NCBI GenBank assembly: GCA_041574955.1
Contig: JBFGNS010000013.1
Span: 1-44,978, forward strand
Reading direction: 5' to 3'
DNA: 44,978 nt
Origin: CALZJC01 sp041574955
Lineage (GTDB): Bacteria > Acidobacteriota > Thermoanaerobaculia > Multivoradales > JAHEKO01
Made by a program: the position numbers and the translations under genes. This document shows positions 14,739-22,323 of the stretch, piece by piece; the first letter of the stretch is position 1, and each line of letters begins with the position of its first letter. The notes beneath the pieces were generated by a model. The model did no database searches. It saw only the letters and a list, made by a program, of their open reading frames with translations, and had not been told where the DNA came from.

Positions 14739-15728
14739 GTGATCGGGCGGCGATGCGGGTTGGCGCTGGTGGCGGCGGCCGGGCTGCTCGCCGCCTGCGG
14801 CGGTGGCGAGCCGGGCCTAGCGCCCGCCCGCCGCTTCCTGAGCCTCGGTACGGCACCCCCCGGCGGCGCCTTCTTCGTCGTCGGTGGCGCGCTGGCCGAG
14901 GTCCTCCAGGCGCACGGAGAGGCCGGCTGGCAGGTCACCGCCGAAGCCACCAAGGGGACCCAGGAGAACATCCGGCGGCTGGCCTCGGGGGAGCTCGACC
15001 TGGCGCTGGCCAACGCCGCCATCACCTACCACGCGGTGCGCGGCGAGGGCGGCTGGGACCGGGCGTACCCGATGCGCACCGTCATGACGCTGGCGCCCAA
15101 CGTGGCGCTGTTCCTGACGCTCGACGGCTCGGGAGTCGAGCGCATCGCCGACCTCGCCGGCCGGCGGGTGGTGGTGGGACCCGCGGGAGCCGGTTTCGAG
15201 TACTTTCTGCGCCCGATGCTCGAGGCGCACGGCCTGGCCTACGACGACTTCACGCCGCTCTACGCCACCCAGGCGGCGGCGGTGGATCTGCTGGCCGACG
15301 GCGCGGCCGCCGCCGCATTCCTCGGTGGCGCGATACCGACGGCCTCCATAACCCAGGCGGCGACGACCCACGACGTGGTGTTCGTGCCGTTCGACGAGGC
15401 GGCGGTCGCCGCGCTGGCGGCGGACTACCCGTTCTTCGACCGCGCCGTGATCCCGGCCGGCACCTACCGCGGTCAGGAGGCCGACTTCGCCGGTCTCAAC
15501 GTCGGGTCGATGCACCTGATCGCGGCCGAGGCGGCCGACGCCGACACCGTCTACAGCGTCGCGCGCACCCTGTGGGAGAACCGCGCCAAGGTGGTGGAGA
15601 AGCACGCCGCCGGACGCGCCATCCGCGCCGAGGTGGTGGTGCGCGACACGGGCACCCCGTTCCACGCCGGCGCCGAGCGGTTCTACCGCGAGATCGGCAT
15701 CTGGCCGGCCGCGGCGGCCGGCGGCTAG
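14739..15728 (+). CDS. TAXI-family TRAP transporter solute-binding lipoprotein
   Basis: A 329-residue extracytoplasmic binding protein. The N-terminus is a lipoprotein signal (LVAAAGLLAAC, Cys about residue 20). The TAXI family pattern is clear: LSLGTAPPGGAFFVVGGALAE near the start, ATKGTQENIRRLASGELDLAL, and GRRVVVGPAGAGFEYFLRPML in the second lobe. These proteins capture organic acids such as glutamate or other carboxylates and pass them to a TRAP permease, which is the next gene, 23 bases downstream. GTG at 14739 is chosen because it gives a proper lipoprotein signal and follows a TAGTCT box by 7 bases. Substrate not determined. Confidence 0.92.
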   Translation: MIGRRCGLALVAAAGLLAACGGGEPGLAPARRFLSLGTAPPGGAFFVVGGALAEVLQAHGEAGWQVTAEATKGTQENIRRLASGELDLALANAAITYHAVRGEGGWDRAYPMRTVMTLAPNVALFLTLDGSGVERIADLAGRRVVVGPAGAGFEYFLRPMLEAHGLAYDDFTPLYATQAAAVDLLADGAAAAAFLGGAIPTASITQAATTHDVVFVPFDEAAVAALAADYPFFDRAVIPAGTYRGQEADFAGLNVGSMHLIAAEAADADTVYSVARTLWENRAKVVEKHAAGRAIRAEVVVRDTGTPFHAGAERFYREIGIWPAAAAGG

Positions 15729-15751
15729 GCCGTCGCGCGCTGAGCGGCGCG

Positions 15752-17671
15752 ATGGCGGCGCGGCAACGGCTCGAGCGCCTGCTGGCGCGGACCTGCGCCC
15801 TGGCGCTGCCGGTGTTCGTGCTGGTGGAGGTCAACTACCCGCTGCTGCGGCCGCAGTCGGAGCTGGCGATCTTCGCCGGCCTCGGCATGGCGCTCGGCTT
15901 TCTGCGCCCCGGCCGGCGCGGCGAGGGCGGCCGGCTGGTGCGGCTGCCGGCGGCGCTGGCGGCGCTGGCGGTCACCGCCTACGTGGTGGTCCAGACCGAG
16001 CCGGCGTTCTCCGCGCTGTGGCCGGGCGGCATGTCGCTCGGCGACCGCGCCGGCGCCGAGACCCGGCTCGACGTGGCGCTCGGGGTCGCCGGCCTGGTGA
16101 TCGTGATCGCCGCCGCCCACCGCGCCATCGGGCTGGCTCTGCCGGTGCTGGCGCTGGTGTTTCTGGCCTACGCGCGCTGGGGGAGCCTGCTGCCCGACTG
16201 GCTGTTGCCGATCCGCGGCTACTCGGTCGAGCGCATCGTCGGCCAGAGCTTCCTGCACAGCCAGGGCGTGTTCGGCGTGGCGCTGTCGGTGATGTTCAGC
16301 TACGTCTTCCTGTTCCTGGTGTTCGGCGCCCTGCTCGAGGCCACCGGCGCCACCGCCTTCGTCCTCGGCGCCTCCCGCCGGCTGTTCCGGCGCAGCGCCG
16401 GCGGCTCCGCCAAGGTGGCGGTGGTGTCGAGCGGCCTGATGGGGTCGCTGTCGGGCAGCGCGGTGGCCAACACCGCGACCACCGGCACCTTCACCATCCC
16501 GATGATGCGCAGCTCGGGGCTGCCGCCGCACAAGGCCGCGGGCCTGGAGGCGGCGGCCAGCTCGGGCGGCGCCCTGATGCCGCCGGTGATGGGCGCCGGC
16601 GCCTACATGATGCTGGAGATCGTCGAGCCGCCGGTGACCTACGTCGAGATCATCCGCGCCGCCCTGATCCCGGCCGGCCTGTACTACCTGGCGATCTTCC
16701 TGATCGTCCACCTGGGCGCGCTGCGCCGGCGGCAGCTCGGTCAGGAGCCGGCCGAGCAGGGCCAGGCGGTACCGCTGGTGGCGTGGCAGGGGGTGGTGTT
16801 CGGCGCCGGACTGGCGGCGCTGGTGGTCTTCCTGCTGCTCAGGCTGTCGGTGTTCCGGGCCGTCACGCTCGCCATGGCGGCGGTGGTGGTGCTGTCGGCG
16901 GTACGCCCCGAGACCCGCGTCGGGCCGCGCAAGCTGCTGGCCGCGCTCGAGCGGGCGTCGGCCAACGGCGTCGCGCTGGTGGCGGCGGCGGCCTGCGTCG
17001 GCATCATCATCGGCGTCGTCACGCTGACCGGTATCGGCGGCCGGTTGCCGGCGCTGATCCTGCCGCTGGCCCAGGACTTCCTGCTGGGAGCCCTGGCGCT
17101 CATCATGCTGTCTTCGCTGGTGCTCGGCATGGGGCTGCCGTCGGCGGTCTGCTACCTGCTGCTGGCGACGCTGATCGGGCCGGTGCTCGGCCGCCTGGGG
17201 GTAGTGCCGCTGGCCGCCCATCTGTTCATCTTCTACTTCGGGCTGATGTCGATGGTGACCCCGCCGGTGGCGCTGGCGGCCTACGCCGCCAGCTCGATCG
17301 CGGAGTCCGACTTCTGGCGCACCAGCGTGGCCGCGTTCCGCTACGCCCTGGTGGGCTTCGCCCTGCCGTACCTGTTCGTCTTCCGCCCCGAGCTGCTGAT
17401 GCTGACGCCGCAGGGTGCGCCGGCGCCGGCTTCCGCGGTGGTCGCCGCCACCCTGCTGGCCGCGGCCGGCATCCTGGCGCTGGCCGGCGCCACCGCCGGC
17501 TTCTCACGACGTCCGCTCGGTCGAGGCTGGCGGCTGGCGCTGCTTCTGGCGGCGGTGCTGCTGCTGGCGCCGACCGGGGAGCTGCGCCCGACGGTTTGGC
17601 AGGCGGTGGGCGCGGCGGTGCTGCTCGCGGCCTGGTGGCGACCCCCGGTGCGCCGCAGCGAGCAGGCCTGA
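15752..17671 (+). CDS. TRAP transporter fused permease (DctQM type)
   Basis: A 639-residue inner-membrane protein with about 16 hydrophobic segments. The N-terminal region corresponds to a small DctQ-like part. The remainder is the DctM-like permease, with the family's conserved SGLMGSLSGSAVANTATTG, FTIPMMRSSGLPPHKAAGLEAAASSGGALMPPVMGAGAYMM and GLMSMVTPPVALAAYAASSIA stretches, here quoted only as landmarks. A C-terminal tail adds four more membrane segments. It works with the TAXI binding lipoprotein encoded just upstream in Na+-driven uptake of small carboxylated solutes. No ribosome-binding site is evident at ATG 15752. The gene is convergent with RNase E/G, 17 bases away, and no terminator hairpin separates them. 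Confidence 0.92.
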   Translation: MAARQRLERLLARTCALALPVFVLVEVNYPLLRPQSELAIFAGLGMALGFLRPGRRGEGGRLVRLPAALAALAVTAYVVVQTEPAFSALWPGGMSLGDRAGAETRLDVALGVAGLVIVIAAAHRAIGLALPVLALVFLAYARWGSLLPDWLLPIRGYSVERIVGQSFLHSQGVFGVALSVMFSYVFLFLVFGALLEATGATAFVLGASRRLFRRSAGGSAKVAVVSSGLMGSLSGSAVANTATTGTFTIPMMRSSGLPPHKAAGLEAAASSGGALMPPVMGAGAYMMLEIVEPPVTYVEIIRAALIPAGLYYLAIFLIVHLGALRRRQLGQEPAEQGQAVPLVAWQGVVFGAGLAALVVFLLLRLSVFRAVTLAMAAVVVLSAVRPETRVGPRKLLAALERASANGVALVAAAACVGIIIGVVTLTGIGGRLPALILPLAQDFLLGALALIMLSSLVLGMGLPSAVCYLLLATLIGPVLGRLGVVPLAAHLFIFYFGLMSMVTPPVALAAYAASSIAESDFWRTSVAAFRYALVGFALPYLFVFRPELLMLTPQGAPAPASAVVAATLLAAAGILALAGATAGFSRRPLGRGWRLALLLAAVLLLAPTGELRPTVWQAVGAAVLLAAWWRPPVRRSEQA

Positions 17672-17688
17672 CTCGGGGCGGGGCCGGC

Positions 17689-19563
17689 TCAGCCCGATTC
17701 GGTGGGCGAGGCCGGGCTGCTCTTGCCGCCGGAACGGCGTCGCCGCCGTCGCCGTCGCCGGCGTGGCGGCTTCTTGTCGCCGCCCTCGGCCGCCTCCTTG
17801 GCGGGCTTGCCGGAGTCCTGATCGGCGGCGGCCTCGCCCTTGGAGGTATCGGACGGCGAGCTGCCGGCGGCCTGCTTGCCCTCGGCGGACTTGGCCGCCG
17901 CCGACTTGCCGCGGCCGCGCCGGCCCCGGCGGCTGCGGGAGGAGCGGCTCTGGCTCTTGACACCGTCGCCGTCACCGCTGTCGCTGTCGGTGCGGCTGCC
18001 GCGGCCGCCCCGCGCCGACTCCGCGATGGCCAGCTGGGCGGCGTCGACCAGCGGCTGCGGTGAGCTGTGCCGCCGGCCGCCGTTGCCGCTGCCCAGCCAT
18101 TCGAGCTCGCTCTCCGGCCGGTGGAGATGGTGGGCCGGCACCACCTCGACCGTCACGCCGAACTCCTCTTCGAAGGTCAGCAGGTCGCTGCGGCGGCTGT
18201 TCTGGAACGCCGCCGCGGTCTCCGGATGCAGCCGTACCTGGACCCGGTTCTTGCCGTGCCCGGCGGCGGCCGCCGCGCGGATGCGCCGCATGATGTTGAG
18301 CCCCAGGATGTCGCTGCTGGGTATGCGGCCGGTGCCGTCGCAGGTCGGGCACGGCTGCTGGCTGCGCAGGCGCAGCTCCTGCTGGATGCGCTGGCGGTTG
18401 ATCTCCAGCAGCCCGTTGGGGCTGATGCGGCCGACGTAGGCTCTCGCCTTGTCGTCCTTGAGCGCATCCTTGAGCTCCTTCTCGACGTTGCGCTGGTTGC
18501 GCTTCGACCGCATGTCGATGAAGTCGACCACCACCAGGCCGCCGATGTCGCGCAGCCTGAGCTGGCGGGCGACCTCGCGCGCCGCCTCGAGGTTGGTGTT
18601 GAGCGCCGTCTCCTCGCCGCTGCCGCCGGAGGTGCGGCCGGAGTTGACGTCGATCGCCACCAGCGCCTCGGTGGGATCGATGACGATCGAGCCCCCTCCG
18701 GGCAGCGGCACCTTGCGCTCGTAGATGCGCTCGATCTGGGACTCGAGCTTGTAGCGCGCGAACAGCGGCGTCGGGTCGTCGTAGCGCTGCAGCTTGATCT
18801 TGGTGCGCGGCAGGAACGCCTTGAGGTACTGACTCGCCTGCTCGATCGCCTTGTCGTCGTCGACCAGGATCTCCTTGACCGAGCTGTCGAGCGTGTCGCG
18901 GAGGGTGCGCAGGATGAGGTTCTGGTCGCTGTAGATCAGCTTGGGTTTCTTGCTCTGACGCTCCTCCTTGGTGACCTGCCTCCAGACGCGGAGCAGCGCG
19001 TTGAGGTCGCGGTTCAGGTCGCGCTTGGTCTGGTCGAGCGCGTTGGTCCGGACGATGACCCCGCACCCGGTCGGCAGGTTGAGACCGCCGGCCAGCTCCT
19101 TGAGCCGGCGGCGGGTGTCGTCGTCCTCCACCTTGCGCGACACGCCGCGCGTGCTGTCGAACGGCGTCAGCACCAGGTAGCGGCCGGCCAGCGACAAGAA
19201 GGTGGTGAGCACCGCGCCCTTGCTCTGGAGCGCCTCGCGCTCGACCTGCACGGTCAGCGGACGGCCCTTCTCGAGCACCTGGTCGATGCGCGGCCGCCCC
19301 TTGGTGCCCGAAGGCGGCTTGCGGTGGTAGGCCTCGGGGGCCACGTCCTGGACCGACAGGAAGCCGTGCCGGTCGGCCCCGTAGTCGATGAAGGCGGCGT
19401 TGAGGTTCGGCTGGATGCCGACCACTACGGCGCGGTAGATGTTGCCGCGGGTGAGGCCGCTCTCGGCCACTTCGACCTGATAGCTATCGAGGGTCGAGCC
19501 GTCCACGACGGCGATGCGCAGCTCCTGGGGCTCGCGCGCGTTGATCAGCATACGGCGGGTCAC
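17689..19563 (-). CDS. Rne/Rng-family endoribonuclease (RNase E/G)
   Basis: A 624-residue RNA-processing enzyme. After MLINAREPQELRIAVVDG comes an S1 RNA-binding domain (RGNIYRAVVVGIQPNLNAAFIDYG), then the RNase H-like catalytic core with metal-binding Asp in VAIDVNSGR and VVVDFIDM, and a zinc-link CPTCDGTGR. The C-terminal 110 residues are low-complexity and end in a run of ten arginines, typical of RNA- or partner-binding tails in RNase E-like proteins. GTG at 19563 has GGAGGT 3 bases upstream; ATG at 19551 is the alternative. The leader begins with a strong hairpin shared with the HU leader, suggesting RNA-level control as known for RNase E in other bacteria. Confidence 0.93.
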   Translation of the reverse strand: MTRRMLINAREPQELRIAVVDGSTLDSYQVEVAESGLTRGNIYRAVVVGIQPNLNAAFIDYGADRHGFLSVQDVAPEAYHRKPPSGTKGRPRIDQVLEKGRPLTVQVEREALQSKGAVLTTFLSLAGRYLVLTPFDSTRGVSRKVEDDDTRRRLKELAGGLNLPTGCGVIVRTNALDQTKRDLNRDLNALLRVWRQVTKEERQSKKPKLIYSDQNLILRTLRDTLDSSVKEILVDDDKAIEQASQYLKAFLPRTKIKLQRYDDPTPLFARYKLESQIERIYERKVPLPGGGSIVIDPTEALVAIDVNSGRTSGGSGEETALNTNLEAAREVARQLRLRDIGGLVVVDFIDMRSKRNQRNVEKELKDALKDDKARAYVGRISPNGLLEINRQRIQQELRLRSQQPCPTCDGTGRIPSSDILGLNIMRRIRAAAAAGHGKNRVQVRLHPETAAAFQNSRRSDLLTFEEEFGVTVEVVPAHHLHRPESELEWLGSGNGGRRHSSPQPLVDAAQLAIAESARGGRGSRTDSDSGDGDGVKSQSRSSRSRRGRRGRGKSAAAKSAEGKQAAGSSPSDTSKGEAAADQDSGKPAKEAAEGGDKKPPRRRRRRRRRRSGGKSSPASPTESG

Positions 19564-19647
19564 GGGACCTCCGTTCGGGTCTTGAGGGGTGCGGTCAGGG
19601 GGGCGATCCGAGTTGGATCGGAAGAGGCAATCGCAATCGCTTCCTGC

Positions 19648-19668
19648 CAGGCGCCGCGGTTCGGCGCC
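19648..19668 (-). promoter_or_regulatory. 5' leader hairpin shared with the HU leader
   Basis: The minus strand reads GGCGCCG-AACCG-CGGCGCC-TG. The same 21 bases occur at 4250-4230 with one A to G change in the loop. Here it lies a few bases after the predicted transcription start of the RNase E/G gene. Confidence 0.55.
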
Positions 19669-19678
19669 TCGACCCGTC

Positions 19679-19684
19679 ATTGTA
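19679..19684 (-). promoter_or_regulatory. -10 box of the RNase E/G gene
   Basis: TACAAT on the minus strand, one base from the consensus TATAAT. No convincing -35 lies 17 bases upstream. Predicted start is near 19672, giving a leader of about 110 bases with a second hairpin, GATCC-AACTC-GGATC. Confidence 0.5.
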
Positions 19685-19759
19685 GCGGGTTTCGTCGCCC
19701 GTTGCGGCGTCAGCGGCGGGCGCGGGTCGGCCGCCGCCGCGACCGCACCCGGCGCGCGC

Positions 19760-20284
19760 TCACGGCTCGAGGCCGTAGAGCGCCAGCCGGCCGCCTAGCT
19801 GGGCCAGCGCCGCGGCCGCCTCGTCGAGCTGCCGGTCGGCCAGGAAGTAGGCGCCGTGGGCGCAGCTGCGGGTGGCGCGGTCGAGCGCGCGCAGGGCGCG
19901 GTCGAGGTGGAGAGCCGCCGCCCGGTCCGGGGCGGCGGCGAGCGGCCGCCGGTCGAGCTCGGCCAGCGAACGGGCCAGCCCGCGGCAGCCCGAGATCAGG
20001 CGCCGCGAGGGGCGCGGCAGCGATCCCCTCTCGATCACCGACCAACGGCGCAGCACGGGCGCCATCAGCCGCCGGTAGACACCGTGCCAGCGGAGCATCC
20101 GCTGCCGCTCGCGCTCGTCGATCGGAGCCAGGCGGAGCTCGAGCGTGGGGGTGGGGGCGACGTCGGTCGCCGCGCCGGCCGCCGCCGGGCCTGCCGCGGC
20201 GAGCAGGGCGGCGGCCGCCAGCAGCGGGGCGGCGCGCCGCGCCGGCGCGGTCGGCCGGGTCGGCTTGGGTCCTTGGCGTCTCAC
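19760..20284 (-). CDS. Secreted hypothetical protein
   Basis: A 174-residue protein with a long N-terminal signal peptide: a basic start (MRRQGPKPTRPTAPARR), a hydrophobic LLAAAALLAAAGPAAAG core and probable cleavage after AGA or AAA. The mature part is helical and rich in Leu, Arg and Ala, with two cysteines in SGCRGLARSL and RSCAHGAYF that could form a disulfide. I do not recognise a family. It lies between the RNase E/G gene and the divergent RNase D gene, with 79 bases to the former. GTG at 20284 has no good ribosome-binding site or -10-like box, so the start is uncertain. Confidence 0.6.
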   Translation of the reverse strand: MRRQGPKPTRPTAPARRAAPLLAAAALLAAAGPAAAGAATDVAPTPTLELRLAPIDERERQRMLRWHGVYRRLMAPVLRRWSVIERGSLPRPSRRLISGCRGLARSLAELDRRPLAAAPDRAAALHLDRALRALDRATRSCAHGAYFLADRQLDEAAAALAQLGGRLALYGLEP

Positions 20285-20361
20285 ACCGGGAACAGACGGA
20301 TTGCGAGCCCGCGATCTTGCCTTTGGCGGTGGTGGCTCGGGCCGCCCGGCGGTGCCGGTGG

Positions 20362-20375
20362 TAGGGTGCTCGGCC
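20362..20375 (+). promoter_or_regulatory. Leaderless -10 box before rnd
   Basis: TAGGGT at 20362-20367, an 8-base spacer, then GTG at 20376. Confidence 0.45.
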
Positions 20376-21509
20376 GTGACGGCAAGCGAGTCAGACTACA
20401 CCCTGGTCGACAGTCCGGCGGCGCTGGCCGAGCTGGGTCGGGTCCTCGACGGTGCCCCTTCTCACGCGCTCGACAGCGAGGCCAACTCGGGCTTCGCCTA
20501 CCGCGAGCGGCTCTGCCTGCTGCAGCTCAACGTCGGCGGCCGCCTCTGGCTGGTCGATCTCGAGGCCCTGCCACCGGGTCCGGAGCGGCTCGAGCCGCTG
20601 CGCACCGCGCTCGAGAGCGACCGCCAGCCCACCTGCCTGCACGGCGGCGAGTACGACGTCGGCCTGCTCAAGCGCGACTACGGCATCGCGCCGGCGGCGA
20701 TCCGTGACAGCCAGCAGGCGGCGTCTCTTCTGGACTGGCCGCAGACCGGCTACGGCCGGCTGGTCGAGCGGATCTGCGGCGTCACTCTGCCCAAGGGGCA
20801 CGCCTTCTACGACTGGTCGCGGCGGCCCCTTGCCGACGAGCCGCTGCGCTACGCGCTCGACGACGTCCGCTACCTGCCGCGGGTGTGCGAGCGGGTGGTC
20901 GAGGAGCTGCGCACCGCCGACCTCGAGGAGGAGTTCGAGATCGCCTGCGAGGCGGTGGCGGCGGCCACCTGGAACGGCGGCTTCAGCCTCGACGGCGTAT
21001 GGCGGATCAAGGGCGTCCGCAAGCTCGACGACTCCCGCATGCCGCTGCTGGTGGCGCTCTACGCCTGGCGCGACGCCGTCGCCCGGCGGGCCGACCGGCC
21101 GCCCGGCCGGCTGATCAACAACGCGCTCCTGCTGGCCGTTGCGCGTGCCGCTCCCCGCCGCCCCGGCGAGCTCCGCCGGCTCGGGCTGCGCGGCCGCCAG
21201 CTCGAGCGGTACGGCGGCGAGATCGCGCGGCTGGTCCGGGATGCCGCCCGCCAGCCGCCCGCGGTGCCGCCGCGGCCGGCCGGCCGCCGCCCGCCGCCGG
21301 CCGTGCGGCGGCGGGGTCGCGAGCTGCGCGCCTGGCGGCGACGGGAGGCCGAGCGCCGCGGGGTGAGCCAGCAGGCGGTGCTGCCGGGCTCGGCGCTGCG
21401 CCACCTCGAGCAGCACGGCGCCGGCGACCTGCGATCGGTGCCGCAGCTCGGCGGCAAGCGGATCGCGCTCTACGGCGAGCGGCTGGCCGAGCTGTGCGGC
21501 GGCGGGTGA
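20376..21509 (+). CDS. rnd: Ribonuclease D
   Basis: A 377-residue 3' to 5' exoribonuclease that trims stable RNA precursors such as tRNA. The DEDDy catalytic residues are visible: ALDSEANSG (Exo I, with Ser between the two acids), CLHGGEYDVGLLKRDYG (Exo II), and YALDDVRYLPRV with Asp and Tyr (Exo III). The DWPQTGYGRLVERICGVTLPKG and YDWSRRPL segments are typical of RNase D. The C-terminal part contains HRDC-like helices (PRRPGELRRLGLRGRQLERYG), with a second possible repeat near the end. GTG at 20376 follows a TAGGGT box by 8 bases and lacks a ribosome-binding site. It is convergent with the DinB-like gene, 3 bases away. Confidence 0.93.
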   Translation: MTASESDYTLVDSPAALAELGRVLDGAPSHALDSEANSGFAYRERLCLLQLNVGGRLWLVDLEALPPGPERLEPLRTALESDRQPTCLHGGEYDVGLLKRDYGIAPAAIRDSQQAASLLDWPQTGYGRLVERICGVTLPKGHAFYDWSRRPLADEPLRYALDDVRYLPRVCERVVEELRTADLEEEFEIACEAVAAATWNGGFSLDGVWRIKGVRKLDDSRMPLLVALYAWRDAVARRADRPPGRLINNALLLAVARAAPRRPGELRRLGLRGRQLERYGGEIARLVRDAARQPPAVPPRPAGRRPPPAVRRRGRELRAWRRREAERRGVSQQAVLPGSALRHLEQHGAGDLRSVPQLGGKRIALYGERLAELCGGG

Positions 21510-21512
21510 GGC

Positions 21513-22049
21513 TCAGCTGCCGCGCGCCGCGGCCCGGCGGATGTCGCGGACGATCTTCAGGTGGTGACGGTGGTGCAGGTCGAAGAACCGCATCCACTGG
21601 TTGACGTCGAACGACCCCAGGATCGGGTGCCGGCAGCGCCAGCCCGACTCTTCGAGCGGCGGCAGCGCCTCGGCGAACTGCTCGAAGCGCTGCTTGAGCC
21701 GGCGCAGCCCGGCGTCGATGTCGGCCGGATCGCGCCCCGCCGGCACCACCGCCTTGGGTGCCTTGCCGTAGCCGCGGGGGAAGAAGCCCAGGGCGAGCAG
21801 CAGCCGGCCCAGCAGCGTCGGGCCACCGGTCGCCGGAGCCTCGCGCCCGTCCATCAGGCGGTCGAAGCGGTCGACGATGGTCTCGCCACTGAGCAGCAGA
21901 TGCTCGAGCTGCTTGCCGACGCTCCACTGCGAGACGCGCGGCGCCTGGACGGCGTGCAGCTCGTGCTGCGAGGCCAGCTGGATCAGGTCGTCGAACTGGG
22001 CCAGCACCTTGCGGTAGCGCTGCTCGAGCTGCTGCGATGCGGCCGCCAC
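21513..22049 (-). CDS. DinB-like protein (DUF1569-type)
   Basis: A 178-residue helical protein of the DinB superfamily. The metal-site pattern is present: QLEHLLLSGE in the second helix and FFDLHHRHHLKIVRDI near the C-terminus, with GSFDVNQWMRFFDLH just before it. The segment PRGYGKAPKAVVP and PADIDAGLRRLKQRFEQF between them resembles DUF1569 members. It is distinct from the DinB protein at 1003-1521. GTG at 22049 is set by GGAGGAA 3 bases upstream. It ends 3 bases from the convergent RNase D gene. An inverted-repeat element begins 88 bases upstream of its start. Function unknown; possibly a thiol-dependent transferase. Confidence 0.85.
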   Translation of the reverse strand: MAAASQQLEQRYRKVLAQFDDLIQLASQHELHAVQAPRVSQWSVGKQLEHLLLSGETIVDRFDRLMDGREAPATGGPTLLGRLLLALGFFPRGYGKAPKAVVPAGRDPADIDAGLRRLKQRFEQFAEALPPLEESGWRCRHPILGSFDVNQWMRFFDLHHRHHLKIVRDIRRAAARGS

Positions 22050-22137
22050 GGTTCCTCCCGTCGGAATGCTATACGGTTTGGTCGATATTCGGGTTCTCGA
22101 CCGCCCGCGGGCCCGTCGGAGCCGCCAGAGCCCGGAA

Positions 22138-22323
22138 CTAGCCTGACCTTCTCACCGAGCCGCATCTGCGCGTCCGGATGCGGCTGAATCTGCACGACTT
22201 GTCTTGTTCGGGCGTCCTCGGCGTAGCTCGCGGTGCGCCTGCGGTGCCCTCCGGCGGTGAGTCGCGGGTCTTTCAGGCACCTGCGACCGCTCACCGAGCG
22301 GCCCGGTGGGCAGGCCAGGCTAG
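22138..22323 (+). repeat. CTAG-bounded inverted-repeat element, copy B
   Basis: A 186-bp element starting CTAGCCTGACCTTCTCACC and ending GGCAGGCCAGGCTAG. The end arms (22141-22161 and 22300-22320) pair at 18 of 21 positions including one G-T pair. Inside are CCGCTC-ACC-GAGCGG, a GGTGCC/GGCACC helix, a GAC/GTC helix and, on the minus strand, GCCGCATC paired with GATGCGGC. Where copy A has CAGCG facing CGCTG, this copy has CACCG facing CGGTG. The right-hand CTAG supplies the TAG stop of the ABC permease gene. Confidence 0.8.

Noticed and set aside
22138..22323. Minus-strand reading of the repeat element as a peptide (QIQPHPDAQMRLGEKVRL)
   Set aside because: Copy A gives a related but shifted peptide and the frames break inside the element. 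Base-pair conservation explains the sequence better than coding.
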